The translations under genes and the position numbers were made by a program. This document shows, one piece after another, positions 1 through 6,200 of a DNA stretch of 6,285 nucleotides. Source of the stretch: Acidobacteriaceae bacterium (lineage in GTDB: Bacteria; Acidobacteriota; Terriglobia; Terriglobales; Acidobacteriaceae); contig PMHC01000304.1 in assembly GCA_003156495.1 (NCBI GenBank), forward strand, positions 1 through 6,285, given 5' to 3'. Position 1 is the stretch's first letter, and every line of letters begins with the position of its first letter. The notes beneath the pieces were generated by a model. The model was not told the DNA's origin, made no database searches, and worked only from the letters and a program-made list of their open reading frames with translations.

Positions 1-425
1 GCGACAATCAGGCGCGCGCCGCGGCGAATGGCCTCCAGTTGCGAACGCTCGGCCAGGCCGCCGACCACCAGGGCCACGATCTGCGAGGAGTTGGCGCGAA
101 TGGAGATAAAGGCTTTCTCTACCTGCATGGCCAGCTCGCGCGTCGGCAAAACAATCAGCGCGTGCGCGCCGCGTCCTTCGGTGGTTTGCAACATCTCCAC
201 AACGGGAATCAGATAGCTGAGCGTTTTTCCGGTCCCGGTCTGCGCCGTAGCCAGCACGTCCCGGCCTTCGAGCGCGGGCGGAATCGCCTGCTCCTGTACC
301 GGCGTAGGCGTTTCGAATTTGTTGGCATCCAGGCGGGCCATCAGGGCTTTTGAAAGAGAAAACTGCGAGAATTGAGTCGTCAAAATAGACAAATTTCCTT
401 CGCGTTCCGCGAGCCTCGATTTCAT
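1..425 (-). CDS. DEAD-box ATP-dependent RNA helicase, N-terminal part (cut by left window edge)
   Basis: About 141 codons of the first RecA-like domain are visible. In order from the ATG at 425: the Q motif with its upstream aromatic (residues 37-49, FETPTPVQEQAIP), motif I/Walker A (AQTGTGKT, 61-68, binds ATP phosphates), motif Ia (PTRELA, 94-99, contacts RNA) and the GG motif (122-123). The DEAD, SAT and C-terminal helicase motifs would lie beyond position 1. These motifs define the DEAD-box family, which uses ATP to unwind or remodel RNA in the cytoplasm; the spacing resembles RhlE-type helicases, but the subtype cannot be fixed from this part. The start is uncertain. ATG 425 is the nearest ATG but lies about 15 residues further upstream than usual for the family. 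TTG 383 would give a family-typical N-terminus, with AAGGA 12 nt upstream. Another in-frame ATG is at 473. The gene stands alone, about 470 bp downstream of cutC on the same strand. Confidence 0.93.
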   Translation of the reverse strand, partial: MKSRLAEREGNLSILTTQFSQFSLSKALMARLDANKFETPTPVQEQAIPPALEGRDVLATAQTGTGKTLSYLIPVVEMLQTTEGRGAHALIVLPTRELAMQVEKAFISIRANSSQIVALVVGGLAERSQLEAIRRGARLIV

Positions 426-896
426 GAAGGCCTGCAAACGGAACCGGTCATAGAGACGCAAACGCTCATGCATGTGCGCGAGCCAACGTCTAAAATGTGC
501 GCAAGGAAGAACCGAAGAAACCTTAAAGATTGGCGGCAGGCATCGAAGCCCGCGCCCGGAACCGACCTACGCTAAAAGCCAGTCGGCACACCGCCGATCG
601 GCTACCCTGCATCCTGCGCTTCATGGCGCATTTCCAGCCGCATTGCCGTTCTATTAAAGAAGGCAGTGCGCTCCATGCTCTCTGCGATTACTCGACCAAA
701 GAGCTTAGCCGCCGGAAGGGGTGACTTAAGGGCTACGCTGTAGGGGCTTGGGGAAATCTGTCCAACGCTGAGTTCAAGCGTATGGCTCACAACCAAATCA
801 CTGAGCGCTAGCTAAGTGTAGCATGGCCGCGCTTTTCCCGTACTTCCTCCCTGTACGGTGCAAGTGCAAGTCGCAATGCTGGCTTACGCCGGGCCT
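426..896. other. Intergenic stretch without a recognisable gene
   Basis: This 470-bp gap lies between the end of cutC and the start of the helicase, both on the minus strand, so it should hold the cutC 3' end and the helicase promoter. Short frames occur on both strands, but none shows a conserved motif, a good ribosome binding site or a family resemblance. No tRNA cloverleaf was found. The clearest structure is a 6-bp inverted repeat (CCGTAC, 838-843; GTACGG, 853-858) around a purine/pyrimidine-biased loop, about 40 nt past the cutC stop. It lacks the T-run expected of an intrinsic terminator. I could not identify a convincing -35/-10 pair for the helicase. Confidence 0.6.
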
Positions 897-1643
897 TCAA
901 ATGTGATCGCCCTCGGCATCGAGCACCTTCCGGATGCGGTACACGTCGGTTTCGCGCACGATATAGCGCGATAGGTTGTCGGTACGGGAGCCGAAGGTCA
1001 CATCATAATTCCAAAACTTGACGGGGCTCGGGATGCGTGTGCGTAGCGCCATATGCACCTCGCCGAGGCCGGTCGCCAGCACAAATTCGCGCACGTTGGT
1101 GTGCCGTATGCCGCCGGCGCCAACCAGTTTGATTCTGTCGCCGGCGCTCTTCACCAGCCGGGCAATCTGTTTCGCCCCGCGCAGTCCGTCGGCCGCGCCG
1201 CCGGAAGTCAGAATGCGATCCGCGCCGCAGGCAATAATCGCTTCCTGCGCTTGATCGAGGTCGCGGGTGACATCGAAGGCGCGATGGAAGGTTACTTGCA
1301 TGGGGCGCGCCGCGGCGATTAAGGTGCTCGTCCGCTCCCGATCGACAAGTCCTTCCGGCGAAAGCAGCCCGAAGACCACGCCATCGGCGCCCATCTCGCG
1401 CATCGCCATCACATCCTGGCGCATGACGTCGAATTCGCTCGCGGTGTAGCAGAAATCGCCACCGCGCGGCCGGATCATCACAAAAACCTTGAGAGAAACA
1501 GCGGCGCGCACCGCGTGCACCAATCCCGCGCTGGGCGTGATTCCACCTTCGTTTAACGCGGAGCATAGTTCGATACGTTCTGCTCCGCCGGCTTGCGCGG
1601 CAATGGCGGAGTCTAATGAATCTACGCAAATTTCAACGAGCAT
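897..1643 (-). CDS. cutC: CutC family protein (copper homeostasis-associated TIM barrel)
   Basis: A complete 248-residue protein, the usual length for bacterial CutC. Family signatures run through it: EICVDS (4-9), GGAERIELCSALNEGG (19-34), VMIRPRGGDF (55-64), GADGVVFG (85-92), VTFHRAFD (117-124), RILTSGG (143-149) and GAGGI near 175-179. Cys6 and Cys27 are 21 residues apart, as are the two N-terminal cysteines of human CUTC that have been linked to Cu(I) binding; two more cysteines are at 65 and 139. The fold is a cytoplasmic TIM barrel. E. coli cutC was tied to copper tolerance genetically, but the role is disputed and no reaction is established, so function beyond the family name is uncertain. 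The ATG at 1643 gives the standard N-terminus; only a weak GGA lies about 10 nt upstream. The terminator at 1732-1770 separates it from the receptor gene, so it probably has its own promoter. No copper-export gene is adjacent. Confidence 0.95.
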   Translation of the reverse strand: MLVEICVDSLDSAIAAQAGGAERIELCSALNEGGITPSAGLVHAVRAAVSLKVFVMIRPRGGDFCYTASEFDVMRQDVMAMREMGADGVVFGLLSPEGLVDRERTSTLIAAARPMQVTFHRAFDVTRDLDQAQEAIIACGADRILTSGGAADGLRGAKQIARLVKSAGDRIKLVGAGGIRHTNVREFVLATGLGEVHMALRTRIPSPVKFWNYDVTFGSRTDNLSRYIVRETDVYRIRKVLDAEGDHI

Positions 1644-1731
1644 AATGGTTCAATCCAATCTAAGCGCAATCTGGAACTACGCCTAGCGCTCGGCTACGGG
1701 CTAAAAAATGATGAAATGAAATACGGGCTGC

Positions 1732-1770
1732 GAAAAGAGGCGGCTGCCGCATACGGATTGCGGCAGCCGC
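1732..1770 (-). terminator. Rho-independent terminator of the TonB-dependent receptor gene
   Basis: A perfect 11-bp GC-rich inverted repeat (GCGGCTGCCGC at 1740-1750 and GCGGCAGCCGC at 1760-1770) closes a 9-nt loop. It begins 6 nt after the receptor stop codon. Read on the minus strand, the stem is followed by CTC and a short T-run (1733-1736). Stem strength and position make it a good intrinsic terminator, although the T-run is only four long. It lacks a T-run on the plus-strand side, so it appears one-directional. Confidence 0.85.
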
Positions 1771-1776
1771 GCCGGT

Positions 1777-4700
1777 TTAGAAGTTATAGTGCAGCGCGAA
1801 TTGCAAGCGCCGTTCGGTCGAGCGCGGCGTTTGCAGCGAGACGTTGCCGAAGTTGGTGTCGCTGACGCCCGTATCGGGGTTGCCGTAGCTAACGATGTTA
1901 AAAGCGTTGAAAGCGTCGAAGCGGAAACCGATGGTCTGGTCCCGGTAAGTGTGGAAGTCCTTGAAGGCCGAGAGATCCAAGTTGAAATATCCAGGACTGC
2001 GGAAGGCGCCGTTGTGCGAGGAGCCAAAGGCATTCACGGCGGGAACGCCGAAGGCGCAGGTACCGTTGTCGACGCCCGCCGCAGTGCACGGCTTGGCCGA
2101 AGCGTCGGTGCCAAACCAGTTGGCATTGGTGCGATGCGTGACCTTTAATTTGCGGTACTGATTTGCACGTCCAGAGCCATAGCTATTGGCGTTGTTCGAA
2201 CCGCCGGTAATCGTCTCCGGGAAGCCGGAATAGGCAACGAATGTTGTCGCCACTTTCCAGCCGCCGAAGATCTCGTCGGCGATGCGGCTATCGGAAGCCA
2301 TAAACTTTTGCCCGCGGCCGAAGGGCAGTGTATAAACCCCGCTGCCGGAGAGGTTGTGGCGAACGTCGTAACCGGCCGCGCCATAATCGGCGTGGCTGTT
2401 GTAGTAGTTCTGGAAGGCGCCGCTGTAGCCGCTGACGTTTAGCGAATAGTTGCCGTAGCTGTTGGTCATTGCCTGGCCATAGGTGTAGTTGATGGTGTAT
2501 TCCAGGCCGTGTACGAGGCGTTGACGCAGCGTTGCCTCCAGCGCGTTAAAGCGCATCATGGCGCGCGATTCGGTAATGAGCAGCCCGCCGGAGCCTACAG
2601 CCAAAGCCGAAGCGACGCCGTTCACGCCGATGTATTTGTTGTTGTAGTAGGGAGCCGAAGTCGGATCGCCGTTGGTCTTGTACTGGTTGACGTTGCCGTA
2701 ATCCTCGATGTGCTGGCCAATTTCGCCAACGTAGCCGGCCTGTAGCGATAGCGTGCGGGTGATGGCGTATTCGCCGGTGAGGTTCCAGTTTTGAACGTAA
2801 GCCGGTTGAATATTCTGCGGATAGGCGGTATAACCCAGATTGCTGCCGTTGTAACTCAGCGTGCCGCCCGTGAAGCCATCTTCCGCCGTGCTTGGCGTTG
2901 TAACCGCACCCACGGCAGGAGCGGTGATGTTAAAGCTAATCGCCTGCATGAAGGGATAAATCGCGGTTAGCCGCTGGTTGAATGAGTTGCCCTCGTAAAA
3001 GCTGGTGGCTCCGTAGCCGGCGCGCACCACGGTGCGATCGTTGACCTGATAGTTAAAGCCCAGGTGCGGCATCCATTGGCGGTGATTGGCCTGATAGCAG
3101 GCGCGGTTGCTGCAAACGCCGGAGTCGGCCGGAGCGCCATAGGGAACATTGCCCGCATAGAGGATCTGGCCGGTCTTCAGATCGATGTTTCCGGTCTTGT
3201 TGTTCTGCTCGATCCAGGGTTGGTCATACTCCCAACGCAGGCCGATATTGACGGTCAGTTTGGGCATTACGCGATAGTCGTCGTTGATGTAGCCGGCAAA
3301 GCGCCATTGCCGCTGGCCGACGTTGACGCTGCCCAGCGTTACGCCGCCAGACTGCACGCGGTCGAGAACGAAGTCGGCAACGCCATAGCCGCCGCCATTG
3401 GTCGCGCTGGGATTGGCCGAAAAATTGCCGCTGTAGTTCAAGCTGCCCAAGAAACCGTCATTGTTGCCGTTGGGATAGTTGTTTTGGTAGCGGATGCCCG
3501 TGACGCCCATGCTTAGAAAATGCAGCCCGCGCTGCCAGGTCAGGCTATCGGAATAGCTGTAGGTGTTGTCGATGAGGTTGTTGCCGTTATAGGCGGAAGT
3601 GCCTACGCTGCTGACGCCGCTGATGCTCTGGTTGGTGAAACCCTGATAGCCCTGGTCGGGAAAGGTGATGCCGACTACGGCGTTGCCATTGGTGCCGAAT
3701 AACCCGGTGCCGTCGATGGGTACGCCTTCGGCCCATTTGGTGCGGGTGAAACCGATGCGGGCGGCGTTAATTAGCGAGGCATTGAAGGTATGAACCCAGG
3801 TCGTGCCCAGCAGCCAGGTGGGGAACTGATTCTGGCCGGGGAAGGTGATTGCCATCACGGCCGCCTGCCCGTCATAGGAAGTCGACATCGAATAGAAGCC
3901 CGTGACCTTATCGCGATTACTCAGATCGTACTCGAGCTTGGCGTCGCCCTGATTGTTCACCGTCCAGTACTTTTCCGGCGCGGCGTAGTTATTTTTCGCG
4001 ATGCCGTCGGTCGGCGTGAGGCACTTGCCGTTGGCCGGCACGGTCGGCGAGCTGGCGCCGCAGTTGGGATAGATGGAAGGATGCGCGAAGAGGTATTTGG
4101 CGACCGGGTTGTTGATAGGGACGCCTTTGTTGCCGCTATAGGCCGCGAAATTATTTTCAGGATCGTAGAGTTGGATGGGATTGGAAGCCGACAGCAACGC
4201 CGAAAAGTCGCCATTGCGCATGGCGTCGGGGATCACGCTCGCAGTTCCATAGCCGCCGCTGTGTTTGCGCGCGCCCAGGTAGTCGGCGAAGAAAAATAGC
4301 TTGTTACGGAAGATCGGGCCGCCGATTGTGCCGCCGAACTGCGACTGCGTGAAGGGATTCTTGGCGGTTCCGCTCTGCTTGTTCGTATAGGAGTTGGCGT
4401 TGAATTGATAATCCTGCACGTAGTAGTAGGCCGAGCCATGAAAATGATTGGTGCCGCTCTTGAGCATCAAGACCACGCCGGCGCCGTTCACGTTACCGTA
4501 GTCGGCCGGCGAGTTGGCCGTGATTACCTTCATCTCTTCCAGGGCCTCGGGGGCTGGCGAGTAGGCGATCAGGTTGTTGTAGTTCTCGTTCATGTCAACG
4601 CCTTCGATCGCGTAGTTGTTTGCCTGCGCGCGGTTGCCGTTCACGTTGGGCAGGTCGGACCAATTTTGGCTGCGCTCGATGCTCGACATGCCGCCGGTTC

Positions 4701-5208
4701 CGTTGGTGTTTACAGAGCCTGGCATGTAAAGCGTTAGGGCAGAGAAATCCAGACCGTTGAGCGGCATGTTGGCGATGGTGTTGGCCGTAAATGTAGCGCT
4801 GATCGTGGGGTTGTCGGTGTTGAGAATCGGCGCCGCGGCGGAAACGCTAACCGTCGCCGAGGTGCTGCCCAGGGTTAGCTTCACGTTGAAGTTCGCCGTT
4901 TGCAAAACCTCCAAGTCGAAGGGCGCGACAGTCGCTTTCTGGAATCCCGGCGCCGTAATGATGACCTGGTAATGCCCGATAGGGAGAAACTCGATGCGGT
5001 AGAATCCGGCGGTGTTGGTCGCCGCGGATGTATCCACGCCCGTACCGAGATTGTGGGCGACAACGGTGGCCCCAGGGACCACGGCGCCGCTTGGGTCTAC
5101 TACTTCGCCGGTGATGGTGCCGGTAACTGTCTGTCCGTAGGCTGTGGCCACGCCCAGGATGAGCGTCAGCGCATACCCTAAGAACAGTTTGAAAAAATGT
5201 TTGTCCAT
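1777..5208 (-). CDS. Oar-like TonB-dependent outer-membrane receptor with carboxypeptidase-regulatory-like domain
   Basis: A complete 1143-residue outer-membrane protein. Residues 1-25 form a Sec signal peptide: MDKHFFK, a hydrophobic core, and probable cleavage at ATA/YG before Gln26. Residues 28-113 match a carboxypeptidase-regulatory-like beta-sandwich (GTITGEVVDPSGAVVPGA, then TNTAGFYRIEFLPIGHYQV). A plug domain follows at about 128-253 (NGNRAQANNYAIEGVDMNE near 190-208; ANSPADYGNVNGAG near 231-244). The rest is the barrel, opening with the Oar-type motif FGGTIGGPIFRNKLFFFADY (291-310). It ends with the family-typical FRFDAFNAFN segment and a terminal Phe (HYNF), the signal recognised by the barrel-assembly machinery. 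Such receptors import large or scarce substrates using TonB/ExbBD energy; the substrate here cannot be told from sequence. The start at ATG 5208 is chosen because GAGGA lies 5 nt upstream and the signal peptide follows at once; an upstream in-frame ATG at 5358 adds 50 non-conserved residues. No SusD-like lipoprotein, TonB or enzyme gene is next to it, so it looks like an orphan receptor with its own terminator. Confidence 0.95.
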   Translation of the reverse strand: MDKHFFKLFLGYALTLILGVATAYGQTVTGTITGEVVDPSGAVVPGATVVAHNLGTGVDTSAATNTAGFYRIEFLPIGHYQVIITAPGFQKATVAPFDLEVLQTANFNVKLTLGSTSATVSVSAAAPILNTDNPTISATFTANTIANMPLNGLDFSALTLYMPGSVNTNGTGGMSSIERSQNWSDLPNVNGNRAQANNYAIEGVDMNENYNNLIAYSPAPEALEEMKVITANSPADYGNVNGAGVVLMLKSGTNHFHGSAYYYVQDYQFNANSYTNKQSGTAKNPFTQSQFGGTIGGPIFRNKLFFFADYLGARKHSGGYGTASVIPDAMRNGDFSALLSASNPIQLYDPENNFAAYSGNKGVPINNPVAKYLFAHPSIYPNCGASSPTVPANGKCLTPTDGIAKNNYAAPEKYWTVNNQGDAKLEYDLSNRDKVTGFYSMSTSYDGQAAVMAITFPGQNQFPTWLLGTTWVHTFNASLINAARIGFTRTKWAEGVPIDGTGLFGTNGNAVVGITFPDQGYQGFTNQSISGVSSVGTSAYNGNNLIDNTYSYSDSLTWQRGLHFLSMGVTGIRYQNNYPNGNNDGFLGSLNYSGNFSANPSATNGGGYGVADFVLDRVQSGGVTLGSVNVGQRQWRFAGYINDDYRVMPKLTVNIGLRWEYDQPWIEQNNKTGNIDLKTGQILYAGNVPYGAPADSGVCSNRACYQANHRQWMPHLGFNYQVNDRTVVRAGYGATSFYEGNSFNQRLTAIYPFMQAISFNITAPAVGAVTTPSTAEDGFTGGTLSYNGSNLGYTAYPQNIQPAYVQNWNLTGEYAITRTLSLQAGYVGEIGQHIEDYGNVNQYKTNGDPTSAPYYNNKYIGVNGVASALAVGSGGLLITESRAMMRFNALEATLRQRLVHGLEYTINYTYGQAMTNSYGNYSLNVSGYSGAFQNYYNSHADYGAAGYDVRHNLSGSGVYTLPFGRGQKFMASDSRIADEIFGGWKVATTFVAYSGFPETITGGSNNANSYGSGRANQYRKLKVTHRTNANWFGTDASAKPCTAAGVDNGTCAFGVPAVNAFGSSHNGAFRSPGYFNLDLSAFKDFHTYRDQTIGFRFDAFNAFNIVSYGNPDTGVSDTNFGNVSLQTPRSTERRLQFALHYNF

Positions 5209-5213
5209 ATTGG

Positions 5214-5218
5214 TCCTC
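5214..5218 (-). promoter_or_regulatory. Ribosome binding site fixing the receptor start
   Basis: GAGGA on the minus strand sits 5 nt before ATG 5208. The longer alternative start at 5358 lies inside the likely promoter region (its ATG overlaps the TTGACA element) and would place the signal peptide internally. Together these favour 5208. Confidence 0.75.
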
Positions 5219-5328
5219 ACTGAAGTTGTTGCAGTTGGTTGCACCCGGCAGTCCGCCGTTGCGGTTTGCCCTGCCGGCGTCGTTGTCATCGCTTCTAGGG
5301 TCTCGCCATTGAAGCCCAATGCGGTTTT

Positions 5329-5358
5329 AACGTAACCCTGGATTGATCGTATTGTCAA
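5329..5358 (-). promoter_or_regulatory. Candidate sigma70-type promoter of the receptor gene
   Basis: A perfect TTGACA on the minus strand (5358-5353) is followed after 18 nt by TACGTT (5334-5329), a poor match to TATAAT (3 of 6). A start site would fall near 5322, giving a leader of roughly 115 nt. The -35 match is exact and lies in the AT-rich part of the gap, but the weak -10 means the promoter may depend on an activator or be wrongly placed. Confidence 0.35.
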
Positions 5359-5365
5359 TAAAGAT

Positions 5366-5419
5366 GATTAATTTAATCGAAAATATGTAAATTTACCTAC
5401 AAAAACGCCCGTTATAACG
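5366..5419. repeat. Cluster of three short palindromes upstream of the receptor promoter
   Basis: Three dyads occur within 54 bp: GATTAA-T-TTAATC (5366-5378), GTAAATTTAC (5387-5396, perfect) and CGTTATAACG (5410-5419, perfect). Their centres are about 20 and 23 bp apart, and all lie just upstream of the candidate -35 element of the receptor gene. The position suits activator or repressor binding. The sequences differ from each other, so they are not copies of one site, and the AT-rich composition makes chance palindromes more likely. Confidence 0.35.
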
Positions 5420-5633
5420 TACAGGGCTTCTCTTCACGCCAAAATTCGGCGGCGCCGTAAACTGCGGCTGCAAAAAACCGTACGAAGCAATAAGTGCTTA
5501 TAAAACAAATATATAAGAGAATCCATGAGACGCCGAAGACTGGCCAAAGCGCTTGTGGGGGGAGTTTTGTTTCGATCAAAGGTGAAATGGTCACCTGCTT
5601 TCGATCAGCGTGTGACTGATCGGAGCGACGCAT
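5412..5633 (-). CDS. Possible small membrane protein, doubtful
   Basis: A 73-codon frame starts at ATG 5633, with AAGGA ending 4 nt upstream, and stops at TAA 5412. It lies on the same strand as osmC and begins 46 nt after the osmC stop. The N-terminal third is polar and charged (MRRSDQSHADRK). Residues from about 28 to 62 are strongly hydrophobic and aromatic (WPVFGVSWILLYICF, then FVRFFAAAVYGAAEFW), followed by a charged tail (REEK), which would make one or two membrane-spanning segments. I recognise no family. Against it: third codon positions are not GC-biased as in the neighbouring genes, the hydrophobic part is read from an AT-rich stretch that favours Phe, Ile, Leu and Tyr codons by chance, and its 3' end overlaps a palindrome that may be regulatory. 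It could be non-coding leader DNA. Confidence 0.25.
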   Translation of the reverse strand: MRRSDQSHADRKQVTISPLIETKLPPQALWPVFGVSWILLYICFISTYCFVRFFAAAVYGAAEFWREEKPCTL

Positions 5634-5640
5634 CCATTCC

Positions 5641-5677
5641 TTGCTCCGCTAACCCCGACTGTTCCGCGTTAGCGCAA
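5641..5677 (-). other. Hairpin-forming inverted repeat just after osmC
   Basis: CGCTAAC (5647-5653) and GTTAGCG (5668-5674) form a perfect 7-bp stem around a 14-nt loop. Outside it, TTG and CAA can also pair across a 3-nt bulge. It begins 5 nt after the osmC stop codon, where a 3'-end structure would be expected. No T-run follows on either strand, so it is not a standard intrinsic terminator; it may be an RNA-stabilising stem or a rho-assisted end. Confidence 0.35.
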
Positions 5678-5679
5678 TG

Positions 5680-6069
5680 CTAGACTAAAGCGATCTCGAT
5701 CTGGGGCGGCGACAGCAGAGTGTTGTGGATCAGACAATGATGCACCGAGCGCATCAGACCCTCGCTTTGTTCTGATGTGAGCGCTACAGGAGATTTGACG
5801 CTCACGCTGAAGTTGCCCAGCCGCGTCGGTTTCAGCAACTTTTCGGCCTTCACCGTCACCTCTATGCCGCTCTGCGCGATGTTGCGCGTCTTCAGGTACT
5901 GCAGCGCATAAAACGCCGCGCAGGAGCCTAGCGAGGCCAGCAACAACTCCGGCGGCGTCATGCCCGCATCCGTCCCGCTGTTTTCTGCCGGCTGGTCGCA
6001 GACAATTTCGTGCGACCGCGCCTGTATGGAAAACTTCACTCCGTCGGCATGTGTGATTTTAACTTCCAT
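5680..6069 (-). CDS. OsmC family protein (thiol peroxidase-like)
   Basis: A complete 129-residue OsmC-fold protein. The diagnostic segment GMTPPELLLASLGSC (36-50) contains the conserved Glu41 and the first reactive cysteine, Cys50. The second, Cys112, is in SVHHCLIHNTL, matching the family pattern of Cys followed by xxHNTL. In characterised OsmC/Ohr proteins these two cysteines reduce organic hydroperoxides in the cytoplasm, with lipoyl or other dithiols as reductant. This sequence is shorter than Ohr and looks closer to the YhfA/general OsmC branch, whose substrates are less certain. The start at ATG 6069 is backed by a strong AGGAG 9 nt upstream (6079-6083) and by a normal N-terminus. The gene diverges from a plus-strand gene starting at 6234 and shares a 164-bp control region with it. 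Its stop is followed by the hairpin at 5641-5677. Confidence 0.93.
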   Translation of the reverse strand: MEVKITHADGVKFSIQARSHEIVCDQPAENSGTDAGMTPPELLLASLGSCAAFYALQYLKTRNIAQSGIEVTVKAEKLLKPTRLGNFSVSVKSPVALTSEQSEGLMRSVHHCLIHNTLLSPPQIEIALV

Positions 6070-6078
6070 GGGATCCCT

Positions 6079-6083
6079 CTCCT
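6079..6083 (-). promoter_or_regulatory. Ribosome binding site of osmC-family gene
   Basis: AGGAG, extended to AAAGGAGAGGG, lies 9 nt upstream of ATG 6069. It is the strongest Shine-Dalgarno match in the window and fixes the start of the OsmC-family gene. Confidence 0.8.
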
Positions 6084-6089
6084 TTAATT

Positions 6090-6101
6090 GTAAAGATTTA
6101 C
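6090..6101. repeat. Short dyad upstream of the osmC ribosome binding site
   Basis: GTAAA-GA-TTTAC has perfect 5-bp arms with a 2-bp centre. It sits just upstream of the osmC ribosome binding site, where it would fall in the 5' leader or early promoter. The same arms, without the 2-bp centre, occur upstream of the receptor gene at 5387-5396. It may be a regulator site or an AT-rich coincidence. Confidence 0.25.
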
Positions 6102-6157
6102 TTCGCCGCCGGTTTGCTACAAATCATCTTACCTTCCGCGGTTCTCCATCAATCGCT

Positions 6158-6192
6158 GCCGGCCGTACTCTTGACAAGCCATCGCGGCCGGC
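6158..6192. repeat. GC-rich inverted repeat spanning the -35 element of the right-end promoter
   Basis: GCCGGCCG (6158-6165) and CGGCCGGC (6185-6192) are perfect 8-bp inverted copies separated by 19 bp that contain TTGACA. The arms are themselves rich in GGCC/CCGG, so part of the symmetry is low-complexity. It could bind a regulator or form a stem in a leftward transcript toward osmC. Confidence 0.3.
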
Positions 6193-6199
6193 GCAATAT
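6171..6199 (+). promoter_or_regulatory. Candidate sigma70-type promoter for the right-end gene
   Basis: A perfect TTGACA (6171-6176) is followed after 17 bp by CAATAT (6194-6199), a 3-of-6 match to TATAAT; TATATG at 6197-6202 is a better hexamer but with 20-bp spacing. Transcription would start around 6206, inside the nested dyad at 6201-6230, which is where a repressor would block it. Confidence 0.45.
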
Positions 6200-6200
6200 A

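Noticed and set aside
39..353. 104-codon plus-strand frame at the left end
   Set aside because: Antisense to the DEAD-box helicase, whose motifs are unmistakable on the other strand.
770..790. GAGTTCAAGCG resembling a tRNA T-loop
   Set aside because: The flanking bases do not form a T-stem and no anticodon or acceptor stem fits around it on either strand.
602..796. 64-codon minus-strand frame in the gap between cutC and the helicase
   Set aside because: No ribosome binding site worth the name, no motif, ordinary composition; consistent with chance.
1003..1629. 208-codon minus-strand frame overlapping cutC
   Set aside because: Out-of-frame, Arg-rich shadow of cutC, which has clear family motifs along its whole length.
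1695..1729. Direct repeat TACGGGCT (1695-1702 and 1722-1729) near the cutC upstream region
   Set aside because: Only 8 bp and two copies; such pairs are expected by chance and no regulator pattern is apparent.
3064..3516. 150-codon plus-strand open frame inside the receptor gene
   Set aside because: Also antisense to the receptor; its Ala/Val-rich low-complexity product is what reverse reading of Gly/Asn/Ala codons gives.
3790..4299. 169-codon plus-strand open frame inside the receptor gene
   Set aside because: It is antisense to the barrel region of a strongly supported receptor gene; the GC-rich third positions of the real gene keep this frame open. Its product has no recognisable motif.
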